Positions 27,544-38,259 are shown, counted from the first letter of the stretch. The stretch is DNA of 64,000 nt from Psychromonas sp. L1A2 (GCF_009828855.1 NZ_WUAG01000001.1:1488001-1552000), one strand, 5' to 3'. The notes: a model not told the origin generated them from the sequence alone. Made by a program: numbers and translations.

Positions 27544-29049
27544 TTAACTGTATGATTCTTCAAGCACTTGGGCGGCACTGAATAGTGTCATTTCATCATG
27601 ATATTTTGCAGTTAGCATTGCGCCGATTGGGCGGTCATCTGAGGTTTTCCCTACAGGAACGGATATAGAGGGGTGGCCTGTTGCGCAAGTTGGAGCTGTA
27701 TTCCCTACCATTTCAAATGCTCGTGCAATAATTTCCTCTACTCCTGCATCTTTTTCCGGCAAACGTGTTGCGGCCATTGGCGTTGTTGGCATTAATAATA
27801 CATCTACTTCTGATAAGGCTCGATCATAATCGGCGGTCATTAAACGGTTAAGGTTTTGGGCTTTGCCGTAATAGCGTCCTTTCGTTCTTGATGATGTAAA
27901 ATGTCCGGTTAGCATGCCTAGTTTCATTGTTTCCGATAACTCATCAGCCTTTTCTTTCCAATTTGATTGCGCATCCATTAGACCTTCTACAAAAAGGCCT
28001 TTCATATTGGTTCCGTATGAATTATTTCGCATCATTAAATCATAAGTTCCCTCAAGAAAAATAGGTGTCCATATCGCAGCACCAACAGCATGTAATGGTA
28101 TAGAAACAGTGTGGATAATAGCGCCTTCTGCTTCTAGTTTTTTAGCGGCTTCCATTACTCGCTCATCAACTTCTATTTCAGCACCGGGTGTACCAAAGCC
28201 TTCAGGTACAATTCCTACACGTAAGCCTTTAACTCCTTTATTAACGGCTTCGCTATAAGGTTGAGATACAGCCCCTTTTTGGCGAGGATCTAGTCCGTCA
28301 GCCCCAGCCATTACTTCTAACATTAAAGCATTATCTGCAACGGTACGTGTTATTGGACCTGCATGATCTAATGTTAGCTCCACGGCAAAAATCCCAGTAT
28401 AAGGCACCAAGCCATGTGTAGGTTTTAAGCCGACAATGCCACAGTAAGAAGCGGGAATACGAATTGAGCCACCCTGATCTCCACCCGTTGCCATATCAAC
28501 TATGCCGGCTGCAACCAAAGCGCTTGAACCAGACGAGGAGCCTCCAGCATTAAACCCTGGCACGGTAGGATTTTCAACATATCCATTATGTGAAGTGTGG
28601 CTTCCTCCTGATGCACAATAATATTCACAATTAGATTTACCTTGGATTGTTCCTCCTTCATCTAGAAACCGTTGAACAATAGTAGCGTCGACATCAGGTA
28701 TATAACCTTCTAAAATTGAAGTACCATTCGACATTGGTACGCCTGCCACACATACGTTATCTTTTATTGCGATTGTTTTACCAGAAAGTTTACCGTTACT
28801 TGCTCCTTGAATTGTTGTTTTAACTGCCCATGCATTATAAGGGTTATTTTCTGAGGAAGGTTTTATGCCTGAATGGCGAGGATATTTTACTTCAGGTAAT
28901 TGAATATCCATGCTATCTACAAGATCAAATGCATCAAGTTGTCCCTGCATTAATTTATGATAAGTAGTGGCTTCTGACTCTGTAAAATGAATGCCTATTT
29001 CTAAAGCCGTTGTTTTCACTTCTTCAACTGTAGGTCGTGTAATTGACAT
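27544..29049 (-). CDS. Amidase (amidase signature family)
   Basis: The 501-residue enzyme has the Ser-cisSer-Lys triad of the amidase signature family: a lysine in GKTIAIKDNVCVAGVPM (about 95), the glycine-serine block AGGSSSGSSALVAAGIVDMA, and the nucleophile serine in GGDQGGSIRIPASYCG. It hydrolyses an amide to an acid and ammonia; the amide is unknown. The N-terminal 80 residues form a helical head as in some aryl or aliphatic amidases. AAGGAAAG precedes the ATG. It is a single gene with 680 bp free upstream. It could serve the same amide/N-acyl catabolism as the block at 10-25 kb. Confidence 0.9.
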   Translation of the reverse strand: MSITRPTVEEVKTTALEIGIHFTESEATTYHKLMQGQLDAFDLVDSMDIQLPEVKYPRHSGIKPSSENNPYNAWAVKTTIQGASNGKLSGKTIAIKDNVCVAGVPMSNGTSILEGYIPDVDATIVQRFLDEGGTIQGKSNCEYYCASGGSHTSHNGYVENPTVPGFNAGGSSSGSSALVAAGIVDMATGGDQGGSIRIPASYCGIVGLKPTHGLVPYTGIFAVELTLDHAGPITRTVADNALMLEVMAGADGLDPRQKGAVSQPYSEAVNKGVKGLRVGIVPEGFGTPGAEIEVDERVMEAAKKLEAEGAIIHTVSIPLHAVGAAIWTPIFLEGTYDLMMRNNSYGTNMKGLFVEGLMDAQSNWKEKADELSETMKLGMLTGHFTSSRTKGRYYGKAQNLNRLMTADYDRALSEVDVLLMPTTPMAATRLPEKDAGVEEIIARAFEMVGNTAPTCATGHPSISVPVGKTSDDRPIGAMLTAKYHDEMTLFSAAQVLEESYS

Positions 29050-29733
29050 AATGCTTTCCTTTGCTAAGAGTTATCAAATATGATTAATGATCAAATTGCA
29101 TAATTTAAGGCGCTTTCATACTCACTAAAAACAGGAAATAAGTCAATAAATGTGATCGATGTTTTTTTATTGAATTAATGTTGTTGACATATTGTTGATT
29201 GCTGTTTTGAAACTTGCTCTCTTTTTATTAAAAATATGCAGCTAACAGGCATTTGGACATCTTATATTTTCTAATTTAAATTTTTAATTACGTTGCTTTT
29301 ACCTATTAAAAGCCGTTGGGATGAAAGGTTCTGTATTCGTAAAAACTATTACCTAATACTCTTGAGTCACGGATATTTGCTTGTTCATTTATCTTTAATA
29401 TCATTAGCTTTTATTATTTTTAGTTACGATTATCTCCTCATTTACATCGTGTCAAGAGTCAAGTTTTTGATGTTTTTAAATGCTGTAATGAATTTAATTT
29501 AAGATAAATTTGAGTTTTTTAGGAGTAAAATGTTAGGGATAACATCAGTTTTAAACTCATAGTGCTAAAAGAAATTGTTAATTTGTATCGTAGTATGCGT
29601 TAATAATAGCAGTCACGTTAATTAAGTAATTGTTATTAAATACAAAAAAATGGGAAAGTTACTATGAAAAAATAATGGGTGACCTTTTAAATGTTTTTCA
29701 TCTCAAATAGCTCATGTTTATTAAGGATTCATA
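29050..29733. other. Gene-free stretch between divergent genes
   Basis: This 684-bp AT-rich gap separates the amidase and the P-loop gene. A 69-codon plus-strand frame at 29293 has no ribosome binding site and hydrophobic low-complexity content, so I do not call it. No other structure was seen. Confidence 0.5.
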
Positions 29734-30339
29734 ATGAAAAGACTTATTTTAGTTACCTCACCGCCAGCAAGTGGCAAAACTTATATTTCTAAAAAGTTAG
29801 CAAAAGCACTCAAGCATGTTGTGTATTTAGATAAAGATACCTTGATTGTTTTATCACATCAGATTTTTAAAGTGATGAATGAAGAAGTGAATCGAAGCTC
29901 TGATTTTTTTGAAGAATATATTCGTAATTACGAGTATGACGCTGTGCTAGCACTCGCGATGGAAGCCCTTGAATACGACGATATTGTATTGATTAACGCG
30001 CCATTTACCCGTGAAATTAGAGATACTGCTTTTATTGATAATCTAAAAAATCAACTCATTGAAAAAAATGCGCGCTTGACTGTGGTTTGGGTAATGACTG
30101 ATGTTGATGTGGTTAAAAGTCGTATGACTGAAAGAAATTCTTCAAGAGATGTTTGGAAGTTGGAAAACTGGGACGAGTATATTGAAGGCGTTGATTTTTC
30201 TATCCCGTTGAGTATCGATAATCCAGATATCGTTGATGATTTATTACTCTTTAAGAATTCAAATCAAGATGAATATGAAACCTCATTAAAAGAGCTTGTT
30301 TCTATTTTAGAAAAGGAACAGTCATTAAATAGAGAATAA
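29734..30339 (+). CDS. P-loop nucleotide-binding protein, kinase-like
   Basis: The 201-residue protein opens with a Walker A motif (LILVTSPPASGKTYISKKLA, P-loop about residues 9-16). Later come an aspartate after a beta strand (VVYLDKDTL) and a short basic lid with RMTERNSSRDVWKL. This is the layout of shikimate/zeta-toxin/AAA_33-like small P-loop kinases. The substrate is unknown. It has no operon partner, and no antitoxin-like gene sits beside it, so a toxin role is not supported. AAGGATTC lies ahead of the ATG. Confidence 0.75.
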   Translation: MKRLILVTSPPASGKTYISKKLAKALKHVVYLDKDTLIVLSHQIFKVMNEEVNRSSDFFEEYIRNYEYDAVLALAMEALEYDDIVLINAPFTREIRDTAFIDNLKNQLIEKNARLTVVWVMTDVDVVKSRMTERNSSRDVWKLENWDEYIEGVDFSIPLSIDNPDIVDDLLLFKNSNQDEYETSLKELVSILEKEQSLNRE

Positions 30340-30499
30340 ATCTTATTCTTGTTTATTTGAGAGAAATTTAATCAATACAGTGTTAACAATATAGTTTGTA
30401 TTCAATCATAGATTAGGTCCAATATTAACTATCCCTAATCTGTTTAATTGCATTACGCTTACATTGCCTAGCACTGTGATTAATGTAAGAAATTGCATA

Positions 30500-30532
30500 G
30501 GCACTACATTGGTACTGCATCGGTACTACATA
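30500..30532. repeat. 11-bp tandem repeat, three units
   Basis: GGCACTACATT, GGTACTGCATC and GGTACTACATA follow each other without a gap, 70-100 bp upstream of the uracil-DNA glycosylase gene. The 11-bp period is close to one DNA turn. Confidence 0.8.
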
Positions 30533-30544
30533 GAAACTGAATGT

Positions 30545-30591
30545 AGTTATGCAAATCATATAGTTATGTAAATCATATAGTTATGTAAATC
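30545..30591. repeat. 17-bp tandem repeat, 2.8 units
   Basis: AGTTATGCAAATCATAT, AGTTATGTAAATCATAT and a partial AGTTATGTAAATC are consecutive and end 9 bp before the uracil-DNA glycosylase ATG. Confidence 0.85.
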
Positions 30592-30600
30592 TGGAAAACC

Positions 30601-31185
30601 ATGAAAACAAACGATTTCAATCAATTATTAACAGAGGTGCGTGCTTGCACCATTTGCGAACCTAACTTGAAAGAGGGTGTTCGTCCTGTTTTGCAAGTTA
30701 ATCAGCATGCTAAAATTCTTATTGCTGGGCAAGCGCCTGGCTCAAAAGTCCATGCGACAGGCATTCCGTTCGATGATCCGAGTGGGGATCGATTAAGAGA
30801 ATGGATGGGGATTGATAAAGAAACTTTCTATAATTCACAAAAAATCGCAATATTACCCATGGCTTTTTGCTATCCAGGAAAGGGTAAATCAGGTGATTTA
30901 CCGCCGCCACCAATATGTGCAGAGACTTGGCGTAACAAGCTACTTGAAGCGATGCCAGATATTCAGCTCACACTTGTCATCGGGCAATATGCTTTGGCAT
31001 GGCATTTAAAAAACCGAGAAAAAAATCTTACCGAAACAGTCAGGAACTGGGCTGCTTATGGAGAGCAAGTTATGCCTCTTCCACATCCAAGTCCGCGTAA
31101 TAATATCTGGTTAAAAAAGAATCCATGGTTTGAAGCGGATGTTTTAACAGTGTTACAAAATAGAGTTCATAACATTCTAAAATAG
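30601..31185 (+). CDS. Uracil-DNA glycosylase superfamily protein, Fe-S type
   Basis: The 194-residue protein has the UDG motif A region (AGQAPGSKVHATGIPFDDPS, about 42-61) and the closing motif LPHPSPRNN. Four cysteines (C16, C19, C90, C106; spacing C-x2-C and C-x15-C) match the [4Fe-4S] site of family 4-like glycosylases. It would remove uracil, or another deaminated base, from DNA. The motif A asparagine/glutamate differs from classic Ung, so base specificity is open. The ribosome binding site is weak (TGGAAAACC), and tandem repeats lie directly upstream. Confidence 0.85.
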   Translation: MKTNDFNQLLTEVRACTICEPNLKEGVRPVLQVNQHAKILIAGQAPGSKVHATGIPFDDPSGDRLREWMGIDKETFYNSQKIAILPMAFCYPGKGKSGDLPPPPICAETWRNKLLEAMPDIQLTLVIGQYALAWHLKNREKNLTETVRNWAAYGEQVMPLPHPSPRNNIWLKKNPWFEADVLTVLQNRVHNILK

Positions 31186-31554
31186 CTTTTTAGTGTTAAA
31201 AATCGACTCTAGGCATAGACTTATACCCACACTATGTCATTAAATAAACGATAGCTTTTAACTATTTAACTATTTGTCTATTTCTTCGCTGACTAGCTTG
31301 GCATCGTTTAATGTGTGTTTTGATCCGTTCAAGTTTTGAATACGTATTTAAACTTGGAGAATATTACAAGATGAATAAGTGCTTTTATCGATATAGTTAA
31401 GGTGCTTAACGTTTAGCTTTTAACTCAAACTTCGATAACCATGCAGAACATGTACTTATTTCCCTGTTATTGCTGAGCGTCATTACATTAGAGTTACCGA
31501 ACACAACTCGATTTTTATTCTTCTAAATTCATTTATTTTTAATAGGATCTTAAG
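31186..31554. other. Gene-free stretch
   Basis: About 370 bp contains no convincing frame or structure. The end supplies AATAGGATC as ribosome binding site for the next gene. Confidence 0.4.
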
Positions 31555-32718
31555 TTGATTTTACCTTTTTTTCGTCATGTTTTTATTAGTTCTATTGTAC
31601 TTTTAACTGCTTGTAGCCAATCAAATATTGACCCTAACTATCAAGTGTCAGCATCATTACCCAGTTATTCTCAACAAAATTTTCAACAATACATTGAAGA
31701 AACAAAACAGTGGTTATTGGATAATCGAGTCTTTAAAAGCGATGATATTGAAAAAGAATTACAAGCGAACCTTCCTTTTGAATTAATACCTGAAAACCCA
31801 AATGGAGATGCAGTACTGTTAGTGCATGGTTTGGGTGATTCTCCCTATTCGTTTACGGATGTTGCGAAGCATTTAGCTTCACAAGGTTATCTTGTTAGAA
31901 CGGTGTTACTACCCGGACACGGTAGTAAAGCAGGGGATTTAATGTTGCCCACAGAGGAAGATTGGCAAATGGTAGTTAATCATCATATTGCGCTACTAAA
32001 ACCAAACTCAAATAAGCTTTGGTTAGGTGGTTACTCCACAGGCGCAAACTTGGTGACATCTGAAGCATTAAATGATGACAGTATAGAAGGGTTGTTGCTC
32101 TTTTCTCCCGCCTTTAAACCGGAATCATCAGTTGTAAAATGGGCTAATCTCGCCAGTCATGTGGTGACATGGGCAGATCAAGATCCTGAAACCAATTATA
32201 CGCGTTATAATTCTTTGCCAATGCATGGCGCTGCTGTTTATTACGATACCGTAAAAACGGTACAAGCTGATTTGCAAGACGTTACTTATAACAAGCCAGT
32301 TTTTATGATGATGAGTGAAGGTGACAGTGTTATTGACACTGTATTTCCCATCAACGTATTTCAAAAACAATTTACCAATGAAAACAATCAGCTGATATGG
32401 TTAGGTGAGGATGATTTGTCAATCCCTAACACTACTCGGTTCAGCATGGAACGTCCTGATTTACACATTATTAATGGCTCTCACATGGGATTATTGTTTT
32501 CTCCTGATAATGTTGAATATGGTGCAGAGGGCGCCATCATCATATGTAATAACGGACAGAATAAAGAACAAGAACAGGCTTGTGAACAAGGCGAGGATGT
32601 TTGGTTTTCTTCTTACGGTTGGATCAAAGAAGGTAAAACGCTTGCTCGCTTAACTTACAATCCTTATTTTCAACAAAGTATGGAAAAACTAGATAGAGTG
32701 ATGAGTAGCGAACGCTAG
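31555..32718 (+). CDS. Lipoprotein alpha/beta hydrolase
   Basis: The start is TTG. The 387-residue protein has a lipoprotein signal peptide ending in LLTACS, with the modified cysteine near residue 20, so it should be anchored to a membrane facing the periplasm. An alpha/beta hydrolase fold follows: LLVHGLGDSPYSF (oxyanion region), the nucleophile elbow GGYSTGAN, and a closing histidine in NGSHMGLLFS. It is related to carboxylesterase / monoacylglycerol lipase types. The natural ester is unknown. It is a single gene. Confidence 0.85.
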   Translation: MILPFFRHVFISSIVLLTACSQSNIDPNYQVSASLPSYSQQNFQQYIEETKQWLLDNRVFKSDDIEKELQANLPFELIPENPNGDAVLLVHGLGDSPYSFTDVAKHLASQGYLVRTVLLPGHGSKAGDLMLPTEEDWQMVVNHHIALLKPNSNKLWLGGYSTGANLVTSEALNDDSIEGLLLFSPAFKPESSVVKWANLASHVVTWADQDPETNYTRYNSLPMHGAAVYYDTVKTVQADLQDVTYNKPVFMMMSEGDSVIDTVFPINVFQKQFTNENNQLIWLGEDDLSIPNTTRFSMERPDLHIINGSHMGLLFSPDNVEYGAEGAIIICNNGQNKEQEQACEQGEDVWFSSYGWIKEGKTLARLTYNPYFQQSMEKLDRVMSSER

Positions 32719-33146
32719 TTTTTAATAAAACTGATCGAAATCTGATTTCTGTTTTTGAGGCCTACTTGCGACAACTATACATTTATTATGCATTTCTTAT
32801 GCACTTTAGTTACGTCATGTTGTATGTGAGGACATTGTTGTTATGGATCATCAATAGTTTTAATGAGGTTAAAACTATCGATGAGTAAATTCTTTGAATG
32901 CACTATTTCAATGCACTATTTGAAAATATTATATAAATACATTTTATAAACACACTAAGTTCTTTGGATAAATCGGACTTATTAGCTAAGACTATTAAAG
33001 TTTGTCTATGTCACCCGTTTGTATAAATAATTACTTAAGGTAGCTACGTCATGATAATTACGACAGAAAAAATACTTCCAATTTTATAGTTACCTCATTG
33101 GTTTTTATATTAACTCTGTATAGAAATAACAACTCACTGTATGGTG
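32719..33146. other. Gene-free stretch
   Basis: About 430 bp separates the hydrolase and MITE copy 2. I saw no convincing frame. Confidence 0.4.
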
Positions 33147-33307
33147 ATACCAAAAGAATTAATAAGGTGATCATTCTTGCTGGTTAAAATCACCCCTAAC
33201 TGCGTTGTGAGTTTTGAAGTGAGAACAACTATCTCCTACAACTCACGCCTTATTAGTGTTAATTTTTCCTGCGCAATCTCTGATCACTTATTTAATTCCA
33301 TTGGTAT
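33147..33307 (+). repeat. MITE-like repeat, copy 2
   Basis: The 161-bp unit starts ATACCAAAAGAATTAATAAG and ends ATTTAATTCCATTGGTAT. It has the same length and orientation as copy 1 with only a few changes, and TA-CC...GG-TA borders as in IS630/Tc1-type elements. Confidence 0.87.
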
Positions 33308-33372
33308 GAAAACTGAGCTAAATAGTTAACCTTTTTGCTCAATTTTCACTTCACATTCTTTAGCTATCTGGT

Positions 33373-33407
33373 ATCAACCATCAACCATCAACCATCAACC
33401 ATCAACA
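33373..33407. repeat. ATCAACC microsatellite
   Basis: Four exact ATCAACC units and a fifth with one change (ATCAACA) lie 40 bp beyond the 3' end of the dehydrogenase gene. Confidence 0.9.
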
Positions 33408-33446
33408 CTCAGTGAGTTGTTTTATCTATAAAGTAAATCAACTATC

Positions 33447-36290
33447 TTATACCGCTGACGAATGAGTTGCCTCATCAACTAGGTATAAAATGGATTGATA
33501 AGGAATACCGCTATGGTGTGAAAGGCCTATTTCACAGGTACGGCTATTACTAAACCCTCGTTTACAATGTTCTGGCACTTGATCTTTGAGTGTGTGTACT
33601 GCGGCTGCGTTTAGCTCTGGCGTGGTGAATCCTTTGTCTCCCGCCCATCCACAGCATTGGATATGCTCTGGGACAACCACATCACTTGCACAGGATTTAG
33701 CTAATGTGAGCATGCTATTTTCTAATCCCATTCGTTGTGCACTACAAGTAATATGCAACATCACCGTTTCTTTGATAGGTGCAAATTGTAAGTGTGACAA
33801 TAAGTATTTAAGCACAAATCCAGTCGGTTCTAATACTTCCATCGAATGTGTAAACTTATCGATACTTTGTTTTGCACAGGGGCTGGTGTCCATTAAAATT
33901 GGCCATTTACCTTGCTCGCTGGCTTCCCATAGTGCGGCTTCTAATTGCTGAGACTTGTGCAATGCAAGTTCATTCATTCCTTTGCTGTCGTATGGCATTC
34001 CGCAACATTGGTCTGTTAAAGAATCTGGAATGATAATATCAAAGCCCGCTTTTTTAATTAATGACTCGGTTACTTCAGTTAATGGACGACTATCGTTATT
34101 ATTAGCTTGTTGCCCCATGGTACGAGCTGCACATGATGGGAAATAAACGACTTTTTTGCTGTTTTTATTTTCTTTATTTTGGTTAAAAGTACTGCTCACT
34201 TTATGGTTGTTAGCAGTCGGCATTTCAGGGATCCACATTGGTGTTTTCCCCGCGCTTAAACTACGCATTTTATTGGTGACTTTTGAGACGGTTTTATTGC
34301 CTAAGGTTTTTTGAGCAACACTACTGACTTTAAGTCCCATTGATGCCATTTTGGTGGTGACGGTGAAATGATCTGCCGTCCAACGGGCAATAGGCGTGAA
34401 TTTTTTATATTTACTGGTGCGTAATTTTTTAACTAAATCACCCGTGTTAATGCCAACTGGGCAACGTTCTGAACATAAACCCGTTGCTGCGCAGGTGTCT
34501 ATGCCTTGATATTCAAAAACATCTCGTAACGCTTTAGCATCTTCAGTCTCGTTGTTATTTTCTCTACGTTGTAGTTCTCGGTATAACACAATACGTTGAC
34601 GTGGTGATAAGCTGAGTGTTCTGGAAGGACAGACAGGTTCACAAAAACCACATTCAATACAACGGTCAATCAAGTCATCTGCTTTAGGCATTGGTTTTAG
34701 GTTTTTAAGGTGTCCGATAGGGTCATCATTGATAATTACGCCTGGATTTAATATGCCATGAGGATCAAACAATGCTTTTATTTTTTGCATTAAAGCATAG
34801 CCATCTTTACCCCACTCGAGTTCAACATAGGGCGTCATATTACGGCCTGTACCATGCTCTGCTTTTAATGAACCTTGATATTTAACAGCAACTAATTGCG
34901 CCACAGCATCCATGAAATTGCCATAACGTTTTATTTCTTCTGGCGTGTCGAAACTTTGAGTGAATACAAAATGTAAATTACCTTCAAGCGCATGGCCAAA
35001 AATAATGGCTTCGTTGTAATTGAACTGCTCAAATAGCGTTTGTAAATCAAGTACACCTGCGGCTAAATGTTCAACGGGAAAAGCGACATCTTCAATAATA
35101 ACGGTGGTGCCGACTTCTCTTACTGCGCCAACGGCAGGGAACATGCCTTTGCGAATTCCCCATAATGTAGCCACCATATTGGCATCGGTGGTAAAAGAGA
35201 CTGACTCTATAACGTTAAATTGAGCGACCGTTTGCATTATGGCCAGACATTGTTGATCTAATTGCGTTGTATTACTTGCTCGAGATTCTATTAATAGGGT
35301 GCCAGCTTGTAAATCTAACGTTTCAAGAAAACTAGGCATACCTGGTTTATCTGCAACTGAACGCATTGCTCGGCCATCCATCATTTCTACTGCTGAAACG
35401 GGCTCTTTGGTTAACGCGGTTACCGCTTTACTCGCTTCTTCAATATTATTAAATACGATTAATGCTGACGCTTTGTGAGGATGTTCAATCACGGTGTTAT
35501 AAGTAATTTCAGCAATAAAACCGAGTGTGCCTTCAGAGCCGATCATTAAATGTTTGATCACTTCGATAGGGTCGGAGTAGTCGACTAATGAGTTGAGTGA
35601 ATATCCGGTGGTGTTTTTGAGGCGATATTTATGATTAATACGTTGTGTTAATTCAGCATTATTGGCAACATCTGCGCATAACGCTTCAATACCAGAGATT
35701 AACGCGGGTTGTTTTAATTTGAAAGCGTCAACACTGTTTGTATCAGCGGTATCGAGTAATGTGCCATCTGAAAAAACTAACTGCATGCTATCAATCGTAC
35801 GGTAAGAGTTTTGCGCGGTACCACAACACATGCCACTTGCATTATTAGCCGCAATACCTCCGATTTTACAAGCATTGATAGAAGCAGGATCTGGCCCTAT
35901 TTTGCGTCCAAATGAAGCAAGGTATTTGTTTGCATCAGCGCCAATTACGCCGGGTTGCAATGTGATTTTTTGTCCATCATCGTGTATTTCATGTCCACGC
36001 CAATCATCAGTTAAGGTAATTAATACGGAGTCTGATACTGCTTGACCTGAGAGGCTGGTGCCCGCCGCACGAAATGTACAGGCGATGTTTAGTTGGCCGC
36101 AGGCTTTAATGGTAAAAATGACTTCATCAATGTTTTTTAAGCGTAATACCATCTTAGGAATTAAACGGTAAAAGCTGGCATCAGTCCCGTAGGCAAGTCG
36201 TAATGCTTGATCGGTAAAAATTCTATCTTGGTCGATATGCTGCAACAACATTTCTTCTAATTGTTGGTAGGGTTGTTGACTGTTTTTCAT
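33447..36290 (-). CDS. dld: FAD / Fe-S D-lactate dehydrogenase (Dld-II type)
   Basis: The 947-residue fused protein has an N-terminal FAD-binding PCMH domain (about 40-260: TFRAAGTSLSGQ, KIGGIAANNASGMCCG), a vanillyl-alcohol-oxidase-type C-terminal part (to about 530), and a ferredoxin module with two cluster motifs (CIECGFCEPVCPS and CAATGLCSERCPVG). Two CCG domains follow (CCGMPYDSKG and CCGWAGDKGF). Length and order match the Shewanella Dld-II that oxidises D-lactate to pyruvate at the membrane. A lactate permease gene directly upstream in the same direction supports this. YdiJ-like 2-hydroxyacid dehydrogenases share the fold, so the substrate rests on context. Confidence 0.88.
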   Translation of the reverse strand: MKNSQQPYQQLEEMLLQHIDQDRIFTDQALRLAYGTDASFYRLIPKMVLRLKNIDEVIFTIKACGQLNIACTFRAAGTSLSGQAVSDSVLITLTDDWRGHEIHDDGQKITLQPGVIGADANKYLASFGRKIGPDPASINACKIGGIAANNASGMCCGTAQNSYRTIDSMQLVFSDGTLLDTADTNSVDAFKLKQPALISGIEALCADVANNAELTQRINHKYRLKNTTGYSLNSLVDYSDPIEVIKHLMIGSEGTLGFIAEITYNTVIEHPHKASALIVFNNIEEASKAVTALTKEPVSAVEMMDGRAMRSVADKPGMPSFLETLDLQAGTLLIESRASNTTQLDQQCLAIMQTVAQFNVIESVSFTTDANMVATLWGIRKGMFPAVGAVREVGTTVIIEDVAFPVEHLAAGVLDLQTLFEQFNYNEAIIFGHALEGNLHFVFTQSFDTPEEIKRYGNFMDAVAQLVAVKYQGSLKAEHGTGRNMTPYVELEWGKDGYALMQKIKALFDPHGILNPGVIINDDPIGHLKNLKPMPKADDLIDRCIECGFCEPVCPSRTLSLSPRQRIVLYRELQRRENNNETEDAKALRDVFEYQGIDTCAATGLCSERCPVGINTGDLVKKLRTSKYKKFTPIARWTADHFTVTTKMASMGLKVSSVAQKTLGNKTVSKVTNKMRSLSAGKTPMWIPEMPTANNHKVSSTFNQNKENKNSKKVVYFPSCAARTMGQQANNNDSRPLTEVTESLIKKAGFDIIIPDSLTDQCCGMPYDSKGMNELALHKSQQLEAALWEASEQGKWPILMDTSPCAKQSIDKFTHSMEVLEPTGFVLKYLLSHLQFAPIKETVMLHITCSAQRMGLENSMLTLAKSCASDVVVPEHIQCCGWAGDKGFTTPELNAAAVHTLKDQVPEHCKRGFSNSRTCEIGLSHHSGIPYQSILYLVDEATHSSAV

Positions 36291-36504
36291 TATAGATCCT
36301 CAATGTGAATTGCAACGAATTGACTAATAAGGTGTGTGCCATAAATAATTGATTATTGAATGTCGATGGTATTAGACAGACGTAAAATTAAGACAATATT
36401 CGTTGTATGTTATTGTATATTTTCTTGTTTACTTAGATTCAATCATTAAAATTGAATGGTCTATTGCAAATTATTAAATAATTATCTGTGAATTGTTAAA
36501 CTGT

Positions 36505-36532
36505 ACGGGTTTAGTTTTGTGTCTAAACCCGT
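36505..36532 (-). terminator. Hairpin between lldP and dld
   Basis: ACGGGTTTAG pairs with CTAAACCCGT (10 bp) around an 8-nt loop, 9 bp after the lldP stop. No T tract follows on the minus strand. It may be a partial terminator or an RNA processing/stability element that lowers dld expression relative to lldP. Confidence 0.5.
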
Positions 36533-36540
36533 TCGACTAA

Positions 36541-38259
36541 CTATTTACCTTGAGCAGACATCAAGCTATCACTAATGTTAAAACCATAAATGATAATTAA
36601 ACCAATCATGCCGGTAGCTGCAACATAATAGAATGTTGGGATAATAGTTTTGCGTAGAATGATGCCCTCTCTACCTAATAAGCCAACTGTTGCAGAGGCT
36701 GCAACCACATTATGAATAGCAATCATGTTACCTGCAGCCGCACCAACCGCTTGCAGAGAAACCATCGCTGTACTTGAGACGGCTAACGTTTGTGCAACTT
36801 CAAATTGAAATTGACTAAACATCATATTTGAAATGGTGTTTGAACCAGCAATAAATGCGCCTAATGCACCGATAGAAGCACTGAGTGCTGGAAATAAGTC
36901 ACCGACAATATTGGCTGCAAAGTTCGCTGTAGTAACAGGCATACTTGCTAAATCTGCGCCATTAATACCGGAGTTGATAAAGATACGCACCATAGGAATT
37001 GCAAATATTAATACAAAACCTGCTCCTAATAATGTTTTGCTCGATTCTTTAAATGCGCTGCCTAGCGGCTTGAGGCTTCTCCCTTGTAGTAAAACAGCAA
37101 GTAAAGCGACAAAAACCAGAATACCGCCTGGCAGATACAAGGGTTCAATACCTGCACTGACACCTGATTCACCTAAAATATTATTAAATGATAGGCTTAA
37201 GCTTTTTAATAAACCTTTAAATTCAGTGCTAACTCGGCTAATTACTAAAATAATCGCGAGGAGTAAATAAGGTAGCCAAGCTAATGCAAGACTCATCTCT
37301 TTCTTACCACCAACGTTACTAATACCTTCCTTTAAATCCATTTTTAGAGAGCCTAACCATTCTTTAGGCCATTTTGCTTCATCTTCAAAATCCCAACTTT
37401 TTTTAGGAACAAGAAATCCTTTTTTAGCGGCTGCAACGACGATGGTAAGGCTTAATAATCCTCCCATTAATGATGGGAATTCAGGGCCAAGGAAAACACC
37501 TGTTAATGCATAAGGTACGGTGAATGCTAAGCCTGCAAAAATGGCAAAAGGTAATATGTTTAAGGCCTCTGCCCAACTTTTATTTTTACCAAAAAAACGG
37601 GTTAGCATCATTGCCATTAAGACTGGAATAAACGTACCTACAACCGCATGAATGATAGCGACGTTATTGGTTATTTCTTGTAAATAAATGTCCCACGTTG
37701 ATCCTCCTGAAACCAATATTTCAGATATATTGTGAGTATCAAGTCCTTTATTCACACCAACAATAATAGGGGTTCCAACCGCGCCAAATGAAACCGGAGT
37801 AGATTGAATCATCATACCTATTACCACTGCTGCTAATGCGGGAAAACCAATGGCAACGAGAAGTGGCGCTGCGATAGCAGCAGGTGTACCAAATCCAGAA
37901 GCACCTTCAATAAATGACCCAAAACACCAAGCTATAATGATCGCTTGAATTCGGCGGTCGGGTGAAATATTAATGAAACCGTTACGAATAACATTAATTG
38001 CTCCAGTATGTTTCAATGTATTCAATAAAAAAATAGCTCCAAAAACGATCCATAATACAGCGACGGTTATTGTTAATCCCTGCAAAGACGATGCGAGAAT
38101 ACGTGTTGCTGACATATCCCATACAAAAAAAGCGATAATTGCTGTTAATGCAAAGCCCACGGGCATGGCTTTTTTAGCAGGCCAATTTAGCCCAACCAAC
38201 AAGATAGCTGCCATCACGATGGGTAAAAATGCAATTAATGCAAGTAACGTACTATTCAT
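36541..38259 (-). CDS. lldP: L-lactate permease family transporter
   Basis: The 572-residue inner-membrane protein has about 13-14 hydrophobic spans and matches LldP/GlcA in length and motifs: [20 protein letters not shown] near 115, [12 protein letters not shown], and the late [19 protein letters not shown]. It carries lactate (and possibly glycolate) with protons. It is first of the two-gene lactate unit, with a LysR gene divergent. AAGGAAGAAG precedes the ATG. Confidence 0.92.
   Translation of the reverse strand: MNSTLLALIAFLPIVMAAILLVGLNWPAKKAMPVGFALTAIIAFFVWDMSATRILASSLQGLTITVAVLWIVFGAIFLLNTLKHTGAINVIRNGFINISPDRRIQAIIIAWCFGSFIEGASGFGTPAAIAAPLLVAIGFPALAAVVIGMMIQSTPVSFGAVGTPIIVGVNKGLDTHNISEILVSGGSTWDIYLQEITNNVAIIHAVVGTFIPVLMAMMLTRFFGKNKSWAEALNILPFAIFAGLAFTVPYALTGVFLGPEFPSLMGGLLSLTIVVAAAKKGFLVPKKSWDFEDEAKWPKEWLGSLKMDLKEGISNVGGKKEMSLALAWLPYLLLAIILVISRVSTEFKGLLKSLSLSFNNILGESGVSAGIEPLYLPGGILVFVALLAVLLQGRSLKPLGSAFKESSKTLLGAGFVLIFAIPMVRIFINSGINGADLASMPVTTANFAANIVGDLFPALSASIGALGAFIAGSNTISNMMFSQFQFEVAQTLAVSSTAMVSLQAVGAAAGNMIAIHNVVAASATVGLLGREGIILRKTIIPTFYYVAATGMIGLIIIYGFNISDSLMSAQGK

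Noticed and set aside
29293-29502. 69-codon plus-strand frame between amidase and P-loop gene
   Set aside because: No ribosome binding site, low-complexity hydrophobic content typical of AT-rich spacer, no recognisable pattern.
29734-30339. Zeta-toxin reading of the P-loop protein
   Set aside because: No antitoxin-like gene adjacent and only the general kinase fold is visible.
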